A DNA stretch of 64,000 nt from Bin87 sp965203855 (GTDB lineage: Bacteria; Chloroflexota; Dehalococcoidia; Lucifugimonadales; UBA3495): the NCBI GenBank assembly GCA_965203855.1, contig CBDBDN010000005.1, positions 372,001 through 436,000 on the forward strand. The letters run 5' to 3'. This document shows, piece after piece, positions 54,175-62,829 of the stretch. Both the position numbers and the translations under genes were made by a program. The first letter of the stretch is position 1; every line of letters begins with the position of its first letter. The notes beneath the pieces are model-generated. The model was not told the DNA's origin. It was given only the letters and a program-made list of their open reading frames with translations, and ran no database searches.

Positions 54175-56016
54175 TTAGACGGCGCATTCGCCTTCGCCCC
54201 GTTCCAGCACATATTGATTGGTGCGTTCCCAGTCGTAGTACATATCGCTGCCGCCCTCGGCTTCGTGGCCGATTTCCTGGGCGCGCTGCGCTACCGCCGT
54301 CATCTCCTCCAGGCCGACCCGGTCCAGGAAGTCGTTGAAGCGTTCCGACTGGTCGGTGCGGCGTTCTTTGTAGTAGGCAACGATTTCTTTCAGCACCGTC
54401 GGCGCCATCTTGGCGGGAACTTTGACTTTGGGGACGCGCGTGCCGATGCGGGAATCCTCAATGCGGTTGTCGCCGTAGTTGCCGCCGAGGAACAGTTCGT
54501 AGGCGGGGATTTGCTGGCCGTCAACGCCTTTGACGGCGGCGCCGTGGAAGCCGATGTTGGCGATGTGATGCAGTCCGCAGCCGTTGGGGCAGCCGCTCAT
54601 TTTGATGCGGATGTCCTGCACGCCGGGGTCGTCAACCAGGCCGTTCCAGCCGGCCATTTCCGTCCGCAGCGCGCGGGCCAGCCCCATTGAGGCGGTGATG
54701 CCCAGTTTGCAGCTGTCGGTGCCGGGGCAGGATACGACATTGGTGATTTGGCTGTGGCCGGCTTCGCCCAGTTCCAGGGCATCCAGGGCCTGCCAAACGG
54801 CGTAAAGGCTGCCGTAGGGGATCCAGCGGAGCACCAGGTTTTGTTCTTGGGTGGCGCGGATTTTGCCGCCGGTGTGCTGTCGGACGAGAGACGCCAGGCC
54901 GCGGAACTGCTGCGCGGTCAGGTCGCCGCGCACCGTCTTGACATAGGCGGTATTGTAGCCGGGCTGCCGCTGCGCCGTTACATTGGTATCGATCCAGCGG
55001 CGGAAGTCGGGGTTGGAGTTGGCGTCGGAGTCAGGGTTGGCGTCGGCCGGCGTGGGCGGTTCCTCATGCTGGGTCGCCTCGGCGGCCATCAGGGGGCGGA
55101 AGTCGATGGGGCCGATCTGCGCCAGCTCGGCGTCCACCAGGTTGCGGAATTCGTCCAGCCCGATTTTGTCGATCAGCACTTTCAGGCGGGCCATCATCCG
55201 GTTTTTGCGGAGGATGTCGGCGTTGTTGAACACCGTCCAGACCGCCTGGGCGACGCGCAGATAGTCGTCCACAGAGACCCATTCGTAGAGGGGCTTGGCG
55301 AGCCGGGGCATAATGGAAGTGCCGCCGCCGCAGTACACCTTGAACCCCTTGCGCCGTTCCCCGTCAATCTCCCGGTACTGGGAGATAAAGGTTAAATCCT
55401 GGATTGCCGCCGCTACTTCGTCCTTTTGGTCGTTGCCGGTGAAAGCCGTCTTGAATTTGCGGGGGAAGTTTTGGGTCAGCGGATGGCGCACACCGAACCG
55501 GACATAGGCGGTGAGATAGGGGGTCGGGTCAAACACTTCGTCCGGGCTGACGCCGGCGGTGGGGGAGCCGACGACATTGCGGACGGTGTTGCCGCAGGCT
55601 TCGCGGGTGGACAGGCCGACTTGGCCCAGCAATCGCAGCGCTGCGGAAGTCTGCTCCAGGGGGATATGATGGAACTGGATATTTTCGCGGGTAGTGATGT
55701 GGCCTTTGCCCAGCGGGGCGTACTTTTCGCAGATTTCAGCCAAGGCGTCCAGCATATCGGCGGAGGCGATGCCGCCGGGCAGTTTGACTCGTATCATTTG
55801 CACATCGGCCTGGCGCTGGCCGTACACGCCCTGCCGGAGACGGAAAGGCGTAAAGGCGGTGTTGTCCAGCTCGCCGGTGCGGAAGCGGTCCACTTCGGCA
55901 TCAAAGCGCTGGATTTCGTCCTCCATAAAGGGGATGATGCCGGGGGCGTCGGGCGCCAGCTGCATACTGGATTCGTGGATTTCGCTGGGGGTAGGCGATG
56001 GTGCGGCGGCGGTCAA
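54175..56016 (-). CDS. Ferredoxin-type nitrite/sulfite reductase (siroheme)
   Basis: 613 residues. Two repeated NIR_SIR ferredoxin-like halves; siroheme and 4Fe-4S ligands are CPGTDSC and SGCPNGC. Substrate-side Arg/Lys segments (LGKGHITTRENIQFHHIP) are conserved. An Asp/Asn/Pro insert (ADANPDSDANSNPDF) interrupts the linker near 340. Start is TTG 56016, supported by GAGGAGG; upstream codons run into a terminator hairpin. Nitrite and sulfite reductases cannot be told apart here. Confidence 0.93.
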   Translation of the reverse strand: MTAAAPSPTPSEIHESSMQLAPDAPGIIPFMEDEIQRFDAEVDRFRTGELDNTAFTPFRLRQGVYGQRQADVQMIRVKLPGGIASADMLDALAEICEKYAPLGKGHITTRENIQFHHIPLEQTSAALRLLGQVGLSTREACGNTVRNVVGSPTAGVSPDEVFDPTPYLTAYVRFGVRHPLTQNFPRKFKTAFTGNDQKDEVAAAIQDLTFISQYREIDGERRKGFKVYCGGGTSIMPRLAKPLYEWVSVDDYLRVAQAVWTVFNNADILRKNRMMARLKVLIDKIGLDEFRNLVDAELAQIGPIDFRPLMAAEATQHEEPPTPADANPDSDANSNPDFRRWIDTNVTAQRQPGYNTAYVKTVRGDLTAQQFRGLASLVRQHTGGKIRATQEQNLVLRWIPYGSLYAVWQALDALELGEAGHSQITNVVSCPGTDSCKLGITASMGLARALRTEMAGWNGLVDDPGVQDIRIKMSGCPNGCGLHHIANIGFHGAAVKGVDGQQIPAYELFLGGNYGDNRIEDSRIGTRVPKVKVPAKMAPTVLKEIVAYYKERRTDQSERFNDFLDRVGLEEMTAVAQRAQEIGHEAEGGSDMYYDWERTNQYVLERGEGECAV

Positions 56017-56088
56017 GATGGTTCCTCCTCGGCGGCTATGGCTTGGCGGCTGGGACTTTCCGGCGGTACGGCGCGGAGCGTGGGCAAT

Positions 56089-56188
56089 AGAAAAGCCCGC
56101 CGCTGCCAAAGGCAAAAGTCGGCGGGCGCAGGTTGACGGTGCCTGATCTGTGGTCAGGTCAAGCTTATCCTGCCCCCGATGTCGGGGG
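56089..56188 (-). promoter_or_regulatory. Attenuator/riboswitch-like leader of the siroheme reductase
   Basis: In transcript order: hairpin CCCCCG/CGGGGG (56188-56173), hairpin CCTGA/TCAGG (56158-56142), then an intrinsic terminator with stem GCCCGCCG/CGGCGGGC (56127-56095) followed by TTTTCT. The stretch TCGGGGGCAGG of the first hairpin could pair instead with CCTGC-GCCC-GCCGA of the terminator, giving an antiterminator. The hairpin is about 60 bases before the ribosome site. I do not recognise a known riboswitch core. Confidence 0.6.
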
Positions 56189-56256
56189 ACACATACAAGC
56201 GCACGGGCGGAGCGCGCTTACGGGGCGGGATTTGCAATTACGGCGCATTTGCCAAA

Positions 56257-56285
56257 ACTATACCGCCGAGGTCGGGAATTGTCAA
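56257..56285 (-). promoter_or_regulatory. Siroheme reductase promoter
   Basis: TTGACA (56285-56280), 17 bases, TATAGT (56262-56257): nearly perfect housekeeping promoter. Predicted transcript start near 56250, giving a ~235-nt leader. Confidence 0.8.
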
Positions 56286-56356
56286 CCGCCGCTTACCCGG
56301 CCGCTTACCGGGGTAACGCTGGCAATCAAGCGGTTTATTTTACGCCGGAACGCCGC

Positions 56357-59242
56357 TTACGCTATCAGCAGCACAATCAGCCATCCGACCAGAATGGACA
56401 GCAGCACGGCCACAGCCAACAGCGGATACCACCACCACTGCTGCGTGAGCGGCGTATTGGCATCCGGGTACACCGTTGCCGGGTCTGCCGGCGGGTTCGT
56501 GGGCGGGTTAGGAGGCGGCACGGTCGGTTGAGGCGCAGTCGGTTGAGGCGCAGCCGGCGCCCGGGCCGCCGGCGATGGCGCCGGTTGGGGCGTGTACGGC
56601 GGACGCGGGGTTGCCGTGGTCGGGGGGCGCCGGGTTGCCGTGGTCGGGGGCGCCGGGTTTGAGGTGGGACTAACCGCCGGCGCGGTGGGCGCGGGCGGCG
56701 GCGCAGCGATGCTCCGCGTGATTGGAGGCGGCGCGGGCGTGACTGGAACCGGCGCCGCCGTCGGGCGCAGCGTTGGCAGCGGTGTTAGGGTTAGCGCAAG
56801 CGTCGGGGTTGGCGTGGGCGTAGGCCGGGCAGTATGGTCGGGGGCCGGAACATCGCCCGCATTGCCAGTATTAGCATAATCGCCAGTACCGCCGCCATCG
56901 CCGGTATTGCCGCTCCCATCGCCCTCGCTGCCAGTATTGGCATCATCGCCATCATCACTCTCATCCCCATTATCGCCGTCATCCTCGTCATCGCCGGCGA
57001 TTGCCGGGTCGCTGCCGTAGTAGTCGGCATCGGGCTCCGGCGTAGGGGGCATATCATCCTCAATGATGGTAAGCGTAGCGGAGGCGTTGTCGGTGCTGAC
57101 GCCCTCCGGCGCGGTGTTGACGGCCGTTGCCGACAGCTGAATCTGTCGGTTGCCGCTGACGGTCTGGTCGTCAACCGCCGTAATGGTTAGCGTGGCGGAA
57201 CTGGTCAGCTGGCCGGCGGTGATGGTCTGCGTGGCCGCGCCGGTTAGCGTGTAATAAGCGGCATCGGCCGGCATAAGGCTGATGGTTACGACGGTATCCG
57301 CCCCGGACGCCGTTACCAGCGCGGCCGATACGGTGCTGGCGCCGCCGTTTTCGGAGATGCGCTTGGGATTCAGCGGCAAGATGACATCGGGCCGGTTGTC
57401 ATCCACCAGCGTGATGGCGTAGGCTGCCGCCGGGGACAGGGCCAGGTCGGCGACGCCCGGCGCGCCGACGCCGCTGATGGACACCGTAACGGTTTCGTCC
57501 ACATTGTCGTCATCGTTGTCCGTTGGGGTAATGACCAGCGTGCCGTTGGCGTTGTCGGCGCCGCGCGCGATGTGAAAAGCGTCGGAACTGGCGGTAAAAA
57601 TCACCGCCCGCGCCGTGCCGCTGCCGGAGGCCGTGATTTGCAGATTGCTGGCCGCGTTAGCGTCGGCAGCGACAAAGCCGGCGGCCCAGGCGGTGGCGGT
57701 GTCCAGCTGGGCGTTCACGGTGATGGTCTGCGCCCCGGCGTCCTCAACGATAGGGGCCGGCAGTCCGGACAGCGTAACCGCGCCGGCCAGCCCCAACTCT
57801 TGCAGGCTGGCAAGGCCGGTAACCAGCGCCGACGGGATGCCGCCGGTGAGACGGTTGTCGTTCAGATACAGGCATTCCAGATTGGACAGATTGCCCAATT
57901 GCGCGGGGATGCTGCCATCCAGCCGATTGTGGTTCAGATACAAGCATTCCAGATTGGACAGGCTGCCCAATGCCGTGGGGATATTGCCGGTCAACTGGTT
58001 GCGGTGCAGCGACAGCGAGGTCAAAGCGGCCAATTGTCCCAGCTCGGCGGGGATAGCGCCGGTCAATTGATTGTTTTGCAGATGCAACATCGTCAGGCTG
58101 GTCAGGGTACGCAGCTGCGGCGGGATGCTCCCGGAGAGTCGGTTGTCGCCCAGTCGCAAATCGGTCAAGGCGGACAGGCTGCCCAGTTCGGCAGGAATGC
58201 CGCCGGACAGCATATTATTGCCCAGCCGCAGCTGTTTCAGCGTGGACAAGTTCCCCAATTCGGTGGGGATTGTCCCGGACAGCCGATTGCCCTGCAAGCG
58301 CAGCTGTTCCAGCCGGGGCAGGCCGTTGGCGTTGCCGTTGCCCAGCGCGGCGGGGATGGACGGGTACAGACCGGATTCCACCTTTTGGTCTGCGGGATTG
58401 CCGTAGAGCTCCGCGACCGGGCCGGTTATAGCGATTTCGCCGCAAGTTTCACGGTGGTTGTCGTTCAAGGCAAGGATTTTCAGGTTGGGCATCGTGGTCA
58501 GCGCCGCCGGAATATTGCCAATCAGACAATTTTCGCTTAGATCCAGCGTTGTCAGATTAGACAGATTGCCCAGCTCCGGCGGCACGATGCCGGTCAGTTG
58601 GTTCCGTTTCAAGGACAGGGTCTGCAAAGCGGAGAGGTTCCCCAACTCTCGCGGCAGCGTTCCCTCTAGCGCGTTGTTGTCCAGGATCAGGGTTTTCAGC
58701 CCGTCCAAACTGCCCAACGCGGCCGGCGCCGCGCCGTTGGTGAAGCTTTTGGACGTCAGTGCGATGCCGGTTACTTTATAGCACGGGGTGGCGGGGTCGC
58801 AGACCTGCGCCGTCGTGATGCCGTCCCATTCGGACATCTTGCGGGTTATGCTCCAGTTCAGCAATCCAATGCCTTGCAACGAACCCATCACATCATCCAG
58901 CAGGGTGTTGCAGTCGCGGATGATGGTCGCAGTGGCGGCGCCGGGGTTGTAATCGGCGACGGCGACGCTGTTGACGCCGCACTGGTTGGTCTGCGCCGGC
59001 TCCGGCCCTTGCCCGACTTGCTCTGGAGCCGGCGGTTGTACGGGGCCGGCGCCAGCGTCGGGGACGCCGTGCCACGGCTCTTGGGCGGCGGCGAAAGGCG
59101 CGGGCGTAAAAATAGCGGCGGCCAGCAAACTGGCTGCCGCCAAAAAGGCGATGCCAAAGCCAAATGCGATGGTTGCTGCGCGCTTTGCTCCAAATTGTGC
59201 CGGCCGAAAGCGCCAGGCGGCTACGAACGGTACGCTCCGCAA
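56357..59242 (-). CDS. Large LRR / Calx-beta surface protein with C-terminal anchor
   Basis: About 961 residues (979 if GTG 59296 is used). I prefer TTG 59242 after GAGGG. Signal segment FGFGIAFLAAASLLAAAIF; then ~13 plant-type leucine-rich repeats (LxxLxLxxNxLxGxIPxxL) from ~150 to 480; two Calx-beta-like domains to ~740 (TLVDDN, TLTIIEDD ends); an Asp/Gly/Asn linker; a Pro/Thr-rich stalk of ~130 residues; and a membrane anchor (PLLAVAVLLSILVGWLIVLL). The product is exported and tethered, and could bind ligands or other cells. Confidence 0.88.
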   Translation of the reverse strand: MRSVPFVAAWRFRPAQFGAKRAATIAFGFGIAFLAAASLLAAAIFTPAPFAAAQEPWHGVPDAGAGPVQPPAPEQVGQGPEPAQTNQCGVNSVAVADYNPGAATATIIRDCNTLLDDVMGSLQGIGLLNWSITRKMSEWDGITTAQVCDPATPCYKVTGIALTSKSFTNGAAPAALGSLDGLKTLILDNNALEGTLPRELGNLSALQTLSLKRNQLTGIVPPELGNLSNLTTLDLSENCLIGNIPAALTTMPNLKILALNDNHRETCGEIAITGPVAELYGNPADQKVESGLYPSIPAALGNGNANGLPRLEQLRLQGNRLSGTIPTELGNLSTLKQLRLGNNMLSGGIPAELGSLSALTDLRLGDNRLSGSIPPQLRTLTSLTMLHLQNNQLTGAIPAELGQLAALTSLSLHRNQLTGNIPTALGSLSNLECLYLNHNRLDGSIPAQLGNLSNLECLYLNDNRLTGGIPSALVTGLASLQELGLAGAVTLSGLPAPIVEDAGAQTITVNAQLDTATAWAAGFVAADANAASNLQITASGSGTARAVIFTASSDAFHIARGADNANGTLVITPTDNDDDNVDETVTVSISGVGAPGVADLALSPAAAYAITLVDDNRPDVILPLNPKRISENGGASTVSAALVTASGADTVVTISLMPADAAYYTLTGAATQTITAGQLTSSATLTITAVDDQTVSGNRQIQLSATAVNTAPEGVSTDNASATLTIIEDDMPPTPEPDADYYGSDPAIAGDDEDDGDNGDESDDGDDANTGSEGDGSGNTGDGGGTGDYANTGNAGDVPAPDHTARPTPTPTPTLALTLTPLPTLRPTAAPVPVTPAPPPITRSIAAPPPAPTAPAVSPTSNPAPPTTATRRPPTTATPRPPYTPQPAPSPAARAPAAPQPTAPQPTVPPPNPPTNPPADPATVYPDANTPLTQQWWWYPLLAVAVLLSILVGWLIVLLIA

Positions 59243-59296
59243 CGGAAAATCCCTCAATTGACCACAGATTGCCGGGACGGTTCCGGCCCCCTCCAC

Positions 59297-59681
59297 ACTA
59301 CACGTCAGCGTTGCGTCAACTGACGGGAGTGTCCGTCATTACTTTCTAGCAGGCCCGGCGTAACCTGTCAACCGGAACGCTGGCGCTGGCGCGTTTTTTG
59401 GTAGGCCGTCGTTCCGGCTGGCGCCAGTCGCTATGGCCGCCGGTTTCATTACTGTTGTAGGGATTGCGACGCCGGATTCCGGCTGGCGCCGGAATGACGG
59501 TTAGAGGGTTCGGAATGACGGCTAGAGGGTTCGGAATGACGGTTGGGGGTTGGAGTGATGGCTAGATGTTTGGAAAGAGGGGGCGTTGCCGTTGCCGCTG
59601 TTGCTGTGTAGAATGCGGGCGCAGTTGCCGGCTTGGGCCCTGCTGCCCGTATTGGCCTATAGCGTTGGATGGAGGATGACT
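59297..59681 (+). repeat. Gap with degenerate and full repeat heads
   Basis: A degenerate head near 59410 and a full one with TGGC loop at 59477, followed by four GGAATGACGG units with AGAGGGTTC linkers. No gene. The first bases are the leader of the LRR gene on the other strand. Confidence 0.75.
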
Positions 59682-60101
59682 ATGTATCAGAAACCGGCCC
59701 TCAGCCTGGCGCAGACGCGCCGGGCGATGGATGCGATGCTGGACCAGGCGATGCGGGAACCGGGCCGGCCGCTGGCTATTGCCATCGTTGACGATGCCGG
59801 ACGGATGCTCAGCTACGCCCGGATGGACAACTGCCGCGCTCTGCCGCAGCGGATGGCGGTCAGCAAGGCGTACACCTCGGCGATGTCGGGGCAGGATTCG
59901 GACGCCTACGCCAAGCGCCTCAAGAACGAGGGGCGCAGCATTGCCGATTTCGGAGACCCGCAGCTGGTGGCAGTGCAGGGCGCCGTAGTAGCGCGCGACC
60001 CGGCTACCGATCTGGTATTGGGGGCGATTGGCGTCAGCGGCCTCACGGCCCAAGAGGACGAGGATTTGGCGCGCGTCGGGCTGGCGGCGCTGGAGCTGTA
60101 A
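59682..60101 (+). CDS. GlcG/HbpS-family (DUF336) heme-binding-like protein
   Basis: 139 residues starting at ATG 59682, six bases after GGAGG. ALSLAQTRRAMDAMLDQAMR, PLAIAIVDDAGRMLSYARMD and GAIGVSGLTAQEDEDLA are family features. Such proteins bind heme or cobalamin, or sit beside glycolate oxidase; function here is unknown. Confidence 0.87.
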   Translation: MYQKPALSLAQTRRAMDAMLDQAMREPGRPLAIAIVDDAGRMLSYARMDNCRALPQRMAVSKAYTSAMSGQDSDAYAKRLKNEGRSIADFGDPQLVAVQGAVVARDPATDLVLGAIGVSGLTAQEDEDLARVGLAALEL

Positions 60102-60127
60102 CCGGGGCGGAGACGCAGGAGTTGAAT

Positions 60128-61018
60128 ATGCCTAACCCGCGCGCCAATTACTCGCCCATCTTTCGGCGTCCGCCGCTGACCTTGCCCGATGACGCCCGCG
60201 TCGCCGTCTGGTTCATCATTAATGTTGAGGAGTGGGACATTACGCAGCCGATGGCGCGCACTGTGCTGCCGGCGCCGCAAGGTGCGGCGGTGTCCCCGGA
60301 CATCCCCAACTATTCCTGGTTTGACTACGGCCTGCGCGTCGGATTCTGGCGGCTGCAACGGGCTCTGGACGACTTTAACCTGCCCTGCACGGTTAGCCTC
60401 AACGCCGCCGTGTGCGAGCATTACCCGGCGCTGGTGCAGTCCTGTCTGGAACGGGGCTGGGAACTGCTGGGACACGGCTACATCCAGCAGGTGCTGCACA
60501 AGGAACCGGACGAAAGGGCGGCCATCGGCAAGACTATTGATGTAATCCGGGAGTTCAGCGGCAATGCGCCGCGGGGCTGGATGGGGCCGGGCCTGGCGGA
60601 AACCTACGATACGCCGGATCTGCTGGCCGCCGCGGGCATTGAGTATGTAGCCGATTGGGTGAATGACGACCAGCCCTACGAGATGCGGGTCAAGTCGGGG
60701 CGTCTGGTAGCCCTGCCTTATACCGTGGAGCTGAACGATATACCCATCTATCTGGTGCAGCATCATTCGGCGCCCGAGCTGTACCGCAGGGCCAAGGATG
60801 CGCTGGATACGATGCTGGACGAGGGCGGGGAGTCGGCGCGGGTGATGGCCATATCGCTGCATCCGTACATTACGGGGGCGGCGCATCGCATCGGCCATTT
60901 CCGGCGGCTGCTGGAGCATTTTGCGCTGCATCCGGGGGTATCGTTTTGGACGGGCAGCGGGATTTTGGACTGGTACAACGAGCAGGTTGGGGGCGGCGGA
61001 ACGGGGACGGCGGGTTGA
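60128..61018 (+). CDS. Polysaccharide deacetylase-like (PuuE/allantoinase group)
   Basis: 296 residues, NodB-fold. VAVWFIINVEEWDI at the N-terminus, a GHGYIQQVLH segment with the zinc His residues, and SLHPYITG. The lack of signal peptide and these motifs fit cytoplasmic PuuE-like deacetylase/amidohydrolases. CAGGAG precedes ATG 60128. Confidence 0.87.
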   Translation: MPNPRANYSPIFRRPPLTLPDDARVAVWFIINVEEWDITQPMARTVLPAPQGAAVSPDIPNYSWFDYGLRVGFWRLQRALDDFNLPCTVSLNAAVCEHYPALVQSCLERGWELLGHGYIQQVLHKEPDERAAIGKTIDVIREFSGNAPRGWMGPGLAETYDTPDLLAAAGIEYVADWVNDDQPYEMRVKSGRLVALPYTVELNDIPIYLVQHHSAPELYRRAKDALDTMLDEGGESARVMAISLHPYITGAAHRIGHFRRLLEHFALHPGVSFWTGSGILDWYNEQVGGGGTGTAG

Positions 61019-61130
61019 CAGGCGGGTTCGGAGGCGTGTTGACAGCGGCGGCGGTTGTGCTATTATTGGCTGTCGCAAATCTTGGCAACTATATGCTTTG
61101 GCAGGTACGATGCCAGGTAGGATGTTAGCT

Positions 61131-61583
61131 ATGTCGGGCCACGCCGCCGCCGTTGACCGCCTGCGCGCGCAGGGCTACCGGATGACGCCCCAGCGCCTTT
61201 CCGTGCTGGACATCGTCGCCGGCCGTTCCGGCCATGTCGGCGCCGATGAGGTCTGGAATCAGGTCAAAGCGCAGCATCCCTATGTTGACCTGGCTACGGT
61301 GTACCGCACTTTACAGCTGCTGAAACGCGTGGGCGTAGTTACCGAGGTCGTCATCGGCAACAAGTTGCACTTTGAGCTTACCGACCAGCATAACCGCCAT
61401 CACCATATGGTTTGTTCTCACTGCGACGCCGTGCAGACGCTGAGCCCGGCCTATCTGGAGGAGTTCAACCGGCAGCTGCGGCGGGAGTTCGGGTTTGCGC
61501 CGGATTTGGGCAATCTCACTATCGGAGGCGCTTGCGCGAAATGCCGCACGGATACCACGGATACGCCGGATGCCACGGAATAA
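61131..61583 (+). CDS. Fur-family metalloregulator, probably Zur
   Basis: 150 residues. Winged HTH (GYRMTPQRLSVLDIVAGRSG then PYVDLATVYRTLQLLK), followed by HHHMVCSHCD and CAKC, which hold structural zinc, and further His ligands. It sits directly upstream of znuA and znuC, so zinc is the likely signal, but Mn or Fe cannot be excluded. AGGTAGG precedes ATG 61131. Confidence 0.9.
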   Translation: MSGHAAAVDRLRAQGYRMTPQRLSVLDIVAGRSGHVGADEVWNQVKAQHPYVDLATVYRTLQLLKRVGVVTEVVIGNKLHFELTDQHNRHHHMVCSHCDAVQTLSPAYLEEFNRQLRREFGFAPDLGNLTIGGACAKCRTDTTDTPDATE

Positions 61584-61645
61584 TCAGCCGGCTGTCGGAA
61601 CAGTCCCCGGACGCCCGGCCCGGCTGTATCGCGCGGGGCGGTAAG

Positions 61646-62716
61646 ATGCGCTCCGCTGCTGCCATGCTGCGCGGCGTCATCCTGCTGACGCTGCTGGCGG
61701 CGGTATTGGCGCTGCTGGCGGCCTGCGCCAATGATCCCGAATCCGTACTCGTTCCCCTGTCGGAGACGGACGCAACGGCGGATGCGGACACGCCCGCCGC
61801 CGGCGCCCTGTCCGTGGTCGCTACGGTGTCGCCCATTACCAGCATTGTGGAAAACATCGGCGGCAGCCGCATCCGCTTGCAGGGCGTAGTGCCGGAGGGC
61901 GTCAACTCGCATACCTTTGAGCCGGCGCCGTCGGTAGCGGCTTTGCTGTCCGAAGCCGACCTGGTGTTTCTGAACGGCCTGTTCCTGGAGGAGCCGACGC
62001 TGGAAATGGCGCGCGCCAACCTGAAATCCGGCGCTGAAATCATCAGCCTGGGCGAACAGACGGTTACGCCGGAGCAGTACCGCTACGACTTTTCGTTCCC
62101 GGAGTCGGGCGGAAATCCCAACCCGCACTTGTGGCCCGACCCGATACTGGGGCTGCGCTACGCCGAAATTGTGCGGGATACCTTGTCGGCCCGGGATGCG
62201 GCCAACGCCGACTACTATCAGGCTAACTACGCCGCTTTTGCCGCGCGCATCGCCGACCTGGACGCCGCCATCAAGGCCGCAGTGGCTACGGTGCCGCCGG
62301 GCAACCGCAAGCTGCTGACTTATCACGACTCGTGGGCTTACTTTGCGGAACGCTACGGAATGACGGTCATCGGCGCCCTCCAGCCCTCCGATTTCTCCGA
62401 GCCGTCGGCGCGGGAAGTGGCCGCGCTGATTGCCCAGGTGCGGAGCGAGGGCGTGCCGGCGGTGTTCGGTTCCGCCGTATTCCCCAGCGATGTGATGCAG
62501 ACCATCGCCGCTGAAGCCGGCGCATCCTATATTGATGAACTCAGCGACGACGACCTGCCCGGCGGCCCCGGCGCTCCGGATCACAGCTATTTGGGGCTGG
62601 TGGTATCCAATATGCGGATTATGCTGCCGGCGCTGGGCGGCGATGCGTCCGCGCTGGACGGGTTTGCGGTCGGGCCGGTGTTCGCCGGGCCGGCAACGGC
62701 CATCTATCCGCAATAA
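61646..62716 (+). CDS. znuA: Zinc ABC transporter substrate-binding lipoprotein ZnuA
   Basis: 356 residues. Signal peptide with lipobox LLAAC, then an Asp/Thr/Ala tether. Metal ligands of cluster A-I proteins: His in NSHTFEPAPS, NPHLWPDP, TYHDSWAYF and the acidic residue in the GGPGAPDHSYLG region. The His-rich loop of E. coli ZnuA is missing. Starts at ATG 61646; overlaps nothing. Confidence 0.92.
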   Translation: MRSAAAMLRGVILLTLLAAVLALLAACANDPESVLVPLSETDATADADTPAAGALSVVATVSPITSIVENIGGSRIRLQGVVPEGVNSHTFEPAPSVAALLSEADLVFLNGLFLEEPTLEMARANLKSGAEIISLGEQTVTPEQYRYDFSFPESGGNPNPHLWPDPILGLRYAEIVRDTLSARDAANADYYQANYAAFAARIADLDAAIKAAVATVPPGNRKLLTYHDSWAYFAERYGMTVIGALQPSDFSEPSAREVAALIAQVRSEGVPAVFGSAVFPSDVMQTIAAEAGASYIDELSDDDLPGGPGAPDHSYLGLVVSNMRIMLPALGGDASALDGFAVGPVFAGPATAIYPQ

Positions 62717-62829
62717 CCGCAATAACCGCAGTAGCCGCAATAACCGCAGTAGCCGCTATAACCGCAGTAGCCGCAATAACCGCAGTAGCCGCAATAACCG
62801 CAGTAGCCGCAATAACCGCAGTAGCCGCT
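62707..62829 (+). repeat. 9-bp tandem array between znuA and znuC
   Basis: About 13 units of CCGCAATAA or CCGCAGTAG (two with CTATAA), starting inside the last codons of znuA and ending at the znuC start codon. Every unit carries a stop codon in the znuA frame. Confidence 0.95.
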
